This document shows positions 7,507-10,413 of a DNA stretch of 10,413 nucleotides, piece by piece. Origin of the DNA: an uncultured Desulfarculaceae bacterium (GTDB lineage: Bacteria > Desulfobacterota > Desulfarculia > Desulfarculales > Desulfarculaceae); assembly GCA_937908275.1 (NCBI GenBank), contig CALERA010000072.1:1-10413 (forward strand), in the 5' to 3' direction. The position numbers and the translations under genes are program-made. How positions within the stretch are numbered: the first letter of the stretch is position 1; each line of letters begins with the position of its first letter. The notes under the pieces were generated by a model. That model was not told the DNA's origin. It ran no database searches and saw nothing but the letters and a program-made list of their open reading frames with translations.

Positions 7507-8648
7507 GCCCGCCTCCCGGAGCCGGCCGCCACCGACAACAGCACCCCCACGCAGGAGAGGTTGACCATCAGGGCCGAACCGCCATAGCTGATGAAGGGCA
7601 GGGTCAGGCCCTTGGTGGGCAGCAGGCCCAGCACCACCCCGGCGTTGACAAAGGCCTGGAGGCCGATGATCAGGGTGCAGCCCAGGGCCAGGAGCGAGCC
7701 GAAGCGGTCGCGGGCCAGCATCGCCACCCGGATGCCCCGCCAGACCAGGAGCATGAACAGACCCAGCACCGCCAGGATGCCCCACAGGCCCAGCTCCTCG
7801 CCCAGCACCGATAGGATGAAATCGGTGTGGGGCTCGGGCAAGTAGAAGAGCTTCTGCATCGAGCCGCCCAGGCCCACCCCGGTCAGGCCGCCGGAGCCCA
7901 GGGCCAGGAAGCTGTGGATGATCTGGAAGCCGCTGTCGGCCGGGTCGGCCCAGGGGTCCAGGAAGGCCAGGAAGCGCTCGCGGCGGTAGCTGACCCGGAA
8001 GACCAGCAGGTAGAGCACCGGCAGGGACATCAGCACCAGGGAGACCAGGTAGCTGACCCGGGTGCCGGCCACGAAGAGCATGATCATGGTCAGGACCATC
8101 AGGGTCAGGCTCATACCCAGGTCGGGCTCGGCCAGGACCGGCAGCACCAGGCACAGGGCCAGGCCCAGGCAGGGCAGGAAGACCTGCAAGAGACTCTTGG
8201 CCTCCACCTGGCGCTTGGCCAGGAAATCGGCCAGGAACAGCACCAGGGCCAGTTTGGCCAGCTCGGCCGGTTGCAGGGAGACGAAGCCCAGGCGCAGCCA
8301 GCGCGCCGCCCCCCCGGCGCGGTGACCCACCCCGGGGATCAGCACCAGCACCAGGGCCACGAAGACCGCGATGACCAGGGGCCAGGCGTAATGGCGCAGG
8401 CTGTCCACGTCGCGGGTGGCCAGGAAGACCATCAGGATCAGGCCGGCGGTCAGGTGAACGGCCTGGTGTTTCACGAAATAGGCCGCGTCCAGGTAGCGCT
8501 TCTCGGCGATGGCGCTGCTGCTGGAGAAGACCATCACCAGGCCGATGCCCACCAGGGTCAGGGCGGCCAGGAGCAGCCAGGGGTCGCCCAGGCGCGAGGT
8601 GTAGGCCGCGCCGCTTTCCGGGGCCGCGTAGCGGTATGCCGGGGCCAT
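7503..8648 (-). CDS. ftsW: SEDS peptidoglycan glycosyltransferase FtsW
   Basis: FtsW is the septal SEDS-family polymerase that links lipid II into glycan strands, working with the class B penicillin-binding protein FtsI. The 381-residue protein has about ten hydrophobic segments: roughly 24-43, 64-78, 88-106, 129-143, 155-173, 178-196, 199-217, 286-304, 319-341 and 357-376. SEDS signatures are present: ARWLRLGFVSLQPAELAKL (115-133), EPDLGMS (174-180), DPWADPADSGFQ (231-242), HSFLALGSGGLTGVGLG (245-261) and LPEPHTDFILSVLGEELG (270-287), which lies in the large periplasmic loop tied to catalysis. PTKGLTLPFISYGGS (344-358) is near the C-terminus. FtsW rather than RodA is chosen from the position between murD and murG. 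The ATG at 8648 lies one base after the murD stop (TGAGATG). No strong Shine-Dalgarno precedes it, so translation probably depends on coupling with murD. A longer open frame upstream overlaps murD and is not used. Confidence 0.97.
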   Translation of the reverse strand: MAPAYRYAAPESGAAYTSRLGDPWLLLAALTLVGIGLVMVFSSSSAIAEKRYLDAAYFVKHQAVHLTAGLILMVFLATRDVDSLRHYAWPLVIAVFVALVLVLIPGVGHRAGGAARWLRLGFVSLQPAELAKLALVLFLADFLAKRQVEAKSLLQVFLPCLGLALCLVLPVLAEPDLGMSLTLMVLTMIMLFVAGTRVSYLVSLVLMSLPVLYLLVFRVSYRRERFLAFLDPWADPADSGFQIIHSFLALGSGGLTGVGLGGSMQKLFYLPEPHTDFILSVLGEELGLWGILAVLGLFMLLVWRGIRVAMLARDRFGSLLALGCTLIIGLQAFVNAGVVLGLLPTKGLTLPFISYGGSALMVNLSCVGVLLSVAAGSGRRA

Positions 8649-8649
8649 C

Positions 8650-9999
8650 TCAGCCACGGGCCGCCTCCGCGCGCACCAGGGTCTGGAAGTGCTCGCCCCG
8701 CTGGGCGTAGCCGCTGTAGGCGTCGAAGCTGGCGCAGCCCGGGGAGAGCAGCACCACCTGGCCCGGCGCGGCCAATTCCCGGGCCCGGGAGACCCCGGCG
8801 GCCAGGTCGGCCACGATCTCGGCCGCCGCCAGGCCCCGCACCTGGTCATGGATGGCCGGGCCGGCCTCGCCGAAGCACAGCACCCGCGCGACCTTGCCGT
8901 TCATCTGGGGAGCCAGGTCGGCGAAGCGCCCGTCCTTGTCCCGCCCGCCCAACAGCAGCAGCACCGGCCGCTCGATGGCGGTCAGGGCCGCCTGCACCGC
9001 GCCCACGTTGGTGCCCTTGCTGTCGTCGTAGTAGTCCACGCCGTCGATGCTGGCCACGTATTCCAGGCGGTGGCCCAGGCCCCGGAACTGGTCGATCACC
9101 TTCTGGGTGACGGCCGGGTCCACCCCGCAGGCCTTGGCCACCAGGCCGGCGGCCAGGAGGTTCAGGCGGTTGAAGCCCCCCACCAGGCGGCTGTTGGCGG
9201 CGCTGAGACGCAGCGGCGCGTCGTCGCCGGTGTCGCAGACCAGGTCGTCGCCCTCCAGCCAGCCCCCGGGATGGGGATGGCGCTGGGAGGCGTAGACCCA
9301 GATCCGGGCCGGGGCCAGGGTGAAGCGCCGGCGCACCTGGGGGTCCTCGAAGCAAAGCAGGGCCAGGTCATCGTGGCGCTGATTGGCGAAGAGCCGGAAC
9401 TTGCTGGCCGCGTAGTCGTCGAAGCCGGCGTAGCGGTCCATGTGGTCCGGGGTGATGTTCAGGATCACCCCCACCCGGGGCCGCAGTTGGGCCATGGTGT
9501 CGGTCTGGAAGCTGCTGACCTCCAGCACCGCCCAGTCGATCTCCTGGCGGCCGGCCACCAGCTCGCAGAGCGGGGTGCCCAGGTTGCCGCCGGCAAAGAC
9601 CCGCTGGCCGGCCGCGGTCAGGATCTCGGCCACCAGGGTGGTGACGGTGGTCTTGCCGTTGCTGCCGGTGATCATCACCGCCGGGGCCTTGAGGAAGCGG
9701 CAGCCCAGCTCCAACTCGCCGATGACCTCCGCGCCCCGGGCCGCCGCGCCGGCGATCTCGGGCAGGCGATGGTCCACCCCCGGGGAGAGCACGATCAGCT
9801 CGGCCCAGGCGAAGTCCTCGGGCCGGTGGCCGCCCAGGCTCAGGCCCGCGCCCTGGTCGCGCAGCTCTTCGGCCCCGGCGATGGTGGGGGCCTGGTCGGT
9901 GGCCCGCAGCAGCGCGCCATGGTTCAGGCACAGCCGGCAGACCGCCCGCCCGCTCTTGCCCAGACCCACCACCAGGACTTTCTTATGGCGCAGGTTCAC
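8650..9999 (-). CDS. murD: UDP-N-acetylmuramoyl-L-alanine--D-glutamate ligase MurD
   Basis: MurD adds D-Glu to UDP-MurNAc-L-Ala in the cytoplasm, using ATP. The product has 449 residues, typical for the family. Domain 1 has GLGKSGRA (12-19) and LSPGVD (71-76). Domain 2 has the P-loop TGSNGKTTVTTL (111-122), GGNLGTPL (137-144), LEVSSFQ (159-165) and NITPDHMDRY (181-190). The Lys of the YAASKFRLF segment (Lys200) corresponds to the carbamylated lysine of Mur ligases. Domain 3 starts near HRLE (310-313) and has DDSKGTN (325-331), LLLGGRDK (348-355) and LLSPGCASFDAY (417-428). Those last motifs are typical of MurD. The start is a GTG at 9999, six bases after the mraY stop, with GAGGT 8 bases upstream. 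An AUG is not available nearby in frame. The 3' end lies one base from the ftsW ATG. Confidence 0.97.
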   Translation of the reverse strand: MNLRHKKVLVVGLGKSGRAVCRLCLNHGALLRATDQAPTIAGAEELRDQGAGLSLGGHRPEDFAWAELIVLSPGVDHRLPEIAGAAARGAEVIGELELGCRFLKAPAVMITGSNGKTTVTTLVAEILTAAGQRVFAGGNLGTPLCELVAGRQEIDWAVLEVSSFQTDTMAQLRPRVGVILNITPDHMDRYAGFDDYAASKFRLFANQRHDDLALLCFEDPQVRRRFTLAPARIWVYASQRHPHPGGWLEGDDLVCDTGDDAPLRLSAANSRLVGGFNRLNLLAAGLVAKACGVDPAVTQKVIDQFRGLGHRLEYVASIDGVDYYDDSKGTNVGAVQAALTAIERPVLLLLGGRDKDGRFADLAPQMNGKVARVLCFGEAGPAIHDQVRGLAAAEIVADLAAGVSRARELAAPGQVVLLSPGCASFDAYSGYAQRGEHFQTLVRAEAARG

Positions 10000-10005
10000 C
10001 GCGAT

Positions 10006-10413
10006 CTACCTCAGCTTCAGGGTGGAGAAGGCCAGCAGCGCCAGGATCACCGCGATGATCCAGAAGCGCACGATGACCTTGGGCTCGGCCCAGCCCTTGA
10101 GCTCGAAATGGTGGTGCAGGGGGGCCATGCGGAAGATGCGCTTGCCGTGGGTCATCTTGAAGAAGCCCACCTGCATGATCACGCTCACCGCCTCCACCAC
10201 GAAGATGCCGCCCACCAGGACCAGCAGGATCTCGTGCTTGGTGGCCAGGGCCACGCTGCCCAGGGCCCCGCCCAGGGCCAGGGAGCCGGTGTCGCCCATG
10301 AAGACCTGGGCGGGGTAGCTGTTGTACCAAAGGAAGCCCATCACCGCCCCGACCATGGCCCCGCAGAAGACCGCCAGCTCGCCCACCCCCACCACGTGGA
10401 AGATTTGCAGGTA
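10006..10413 (-). CDS. mraY: Phospho-N-acetylmuramoyl-pentapeptide transferase MraY, C-terminal 135 residues (5' end outside window)
   Basis: MraY is the integral inner-membrane enzyme that transfers phospho-MurNAc-pentapeptide to undecaprenyl phosphate, forming lipid I. Only the last 135 residues are in the window; the frame is open to the right edge with no stop, so the gene continues beyond it. The segment begins YLQIFHVVGVGELAVF and includes the family's Asp-bearing motif FMGDTGSLALGG (38-49). The metal- and substrate-site region APLHHHFELKGW (97-108, with the HHH signature) follows, and the end is ALLAFSTLKLR. Hydrophobic segments at about 13-29, 63-82 and 115-131 fit the last membrane helices. 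The stop is a TAG at 10006-10008, six bases before the murD GTG. Its place ahead of murD is standard for dcw clusters, in which murF usually precedes mraY. Confidence 0.97.
   Translation of the reverse strand, partial: YLQIFHVVGVGELAVFCGAMVGAVMGFLWYNSYPAQVFMGDTGSLALGGALGSVALATKHEILLVLVGGIFVVEAVSVIMQVGFFKMTHGKRIFRMAPLHHHFELKGWAEPKVIVRFWIIAVILALLAFSTLKLR

Overview
The window is a high-G+C bacterial chromosome segment carrying the 3' two-thirds of a division and cell wall (dcw) cluster. All nine cluster genes lie on the minus strand. In transcription order, from the right edge leftward, they are mraY (3' part only), murD, ftsW, murG, murC, murB, ftsQ, ftsA and ftsZ. With murB between murC and ftsQ and no ddl, the order differs from E. 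coli and fits clusters seen in Deltaproteobacteria/Desulfobacterota and other phyla. The high G+C and the character of the proteins (MraY, FtsA and FtsZ in particular) suggest a Desulfobacterota-like Gram-negative. That assignment is an inference; no marker here fixes the genus.

Layout. Positions 1-107 hold the last codons of an unidentified plus-strand gene that converges on the cluster. Positions 108-688 are intergenic. They contain two copies of an imperfect palindromic repeat (about 188-262 and 302-381), a 12-bp palindrome, a 13-bp perfect hairpin (520-553) and two weaker hairpins close to the ftsZ stop. Positions 689-10413 are almost entirely coding. From mraY to ftsA the genes overlap by 1 to 11 bases or are separated by 1 to 6 bases, so translational coupling is likely throughout. 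The only real internal gap is 134 bases between ftsA and ftsZ. It begins with a 7-bp perfect hairpin that starts inside the ftsA stop codon.

How the genes work together. MurB, MurC and MurD carry out the early cytoplasmic steps of peptidoglycan precursor synthesis. MraY and MurG make lipid I and lipid II at the inner membrane, and FtsW is the SEDS glycosyltransferase that polymerises lipid II at the septum. FtsQ is the bitopic divisome scaffold. FtsA tethers FtsZ to the membrane, and FtsZ forms the cytokinetic ring. All full-length products have normal length and intact signature motifs.

I found no undescribed system. The parts worth a second look are the paired palindromic repeats with a compensatory base change, the structured ftsA-ftsZ gap, and the hairpins without U-tracts downstream of ftsZ. 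Many long plus-strand open frames over the cluster are codon-bias shadows and are not annotated.
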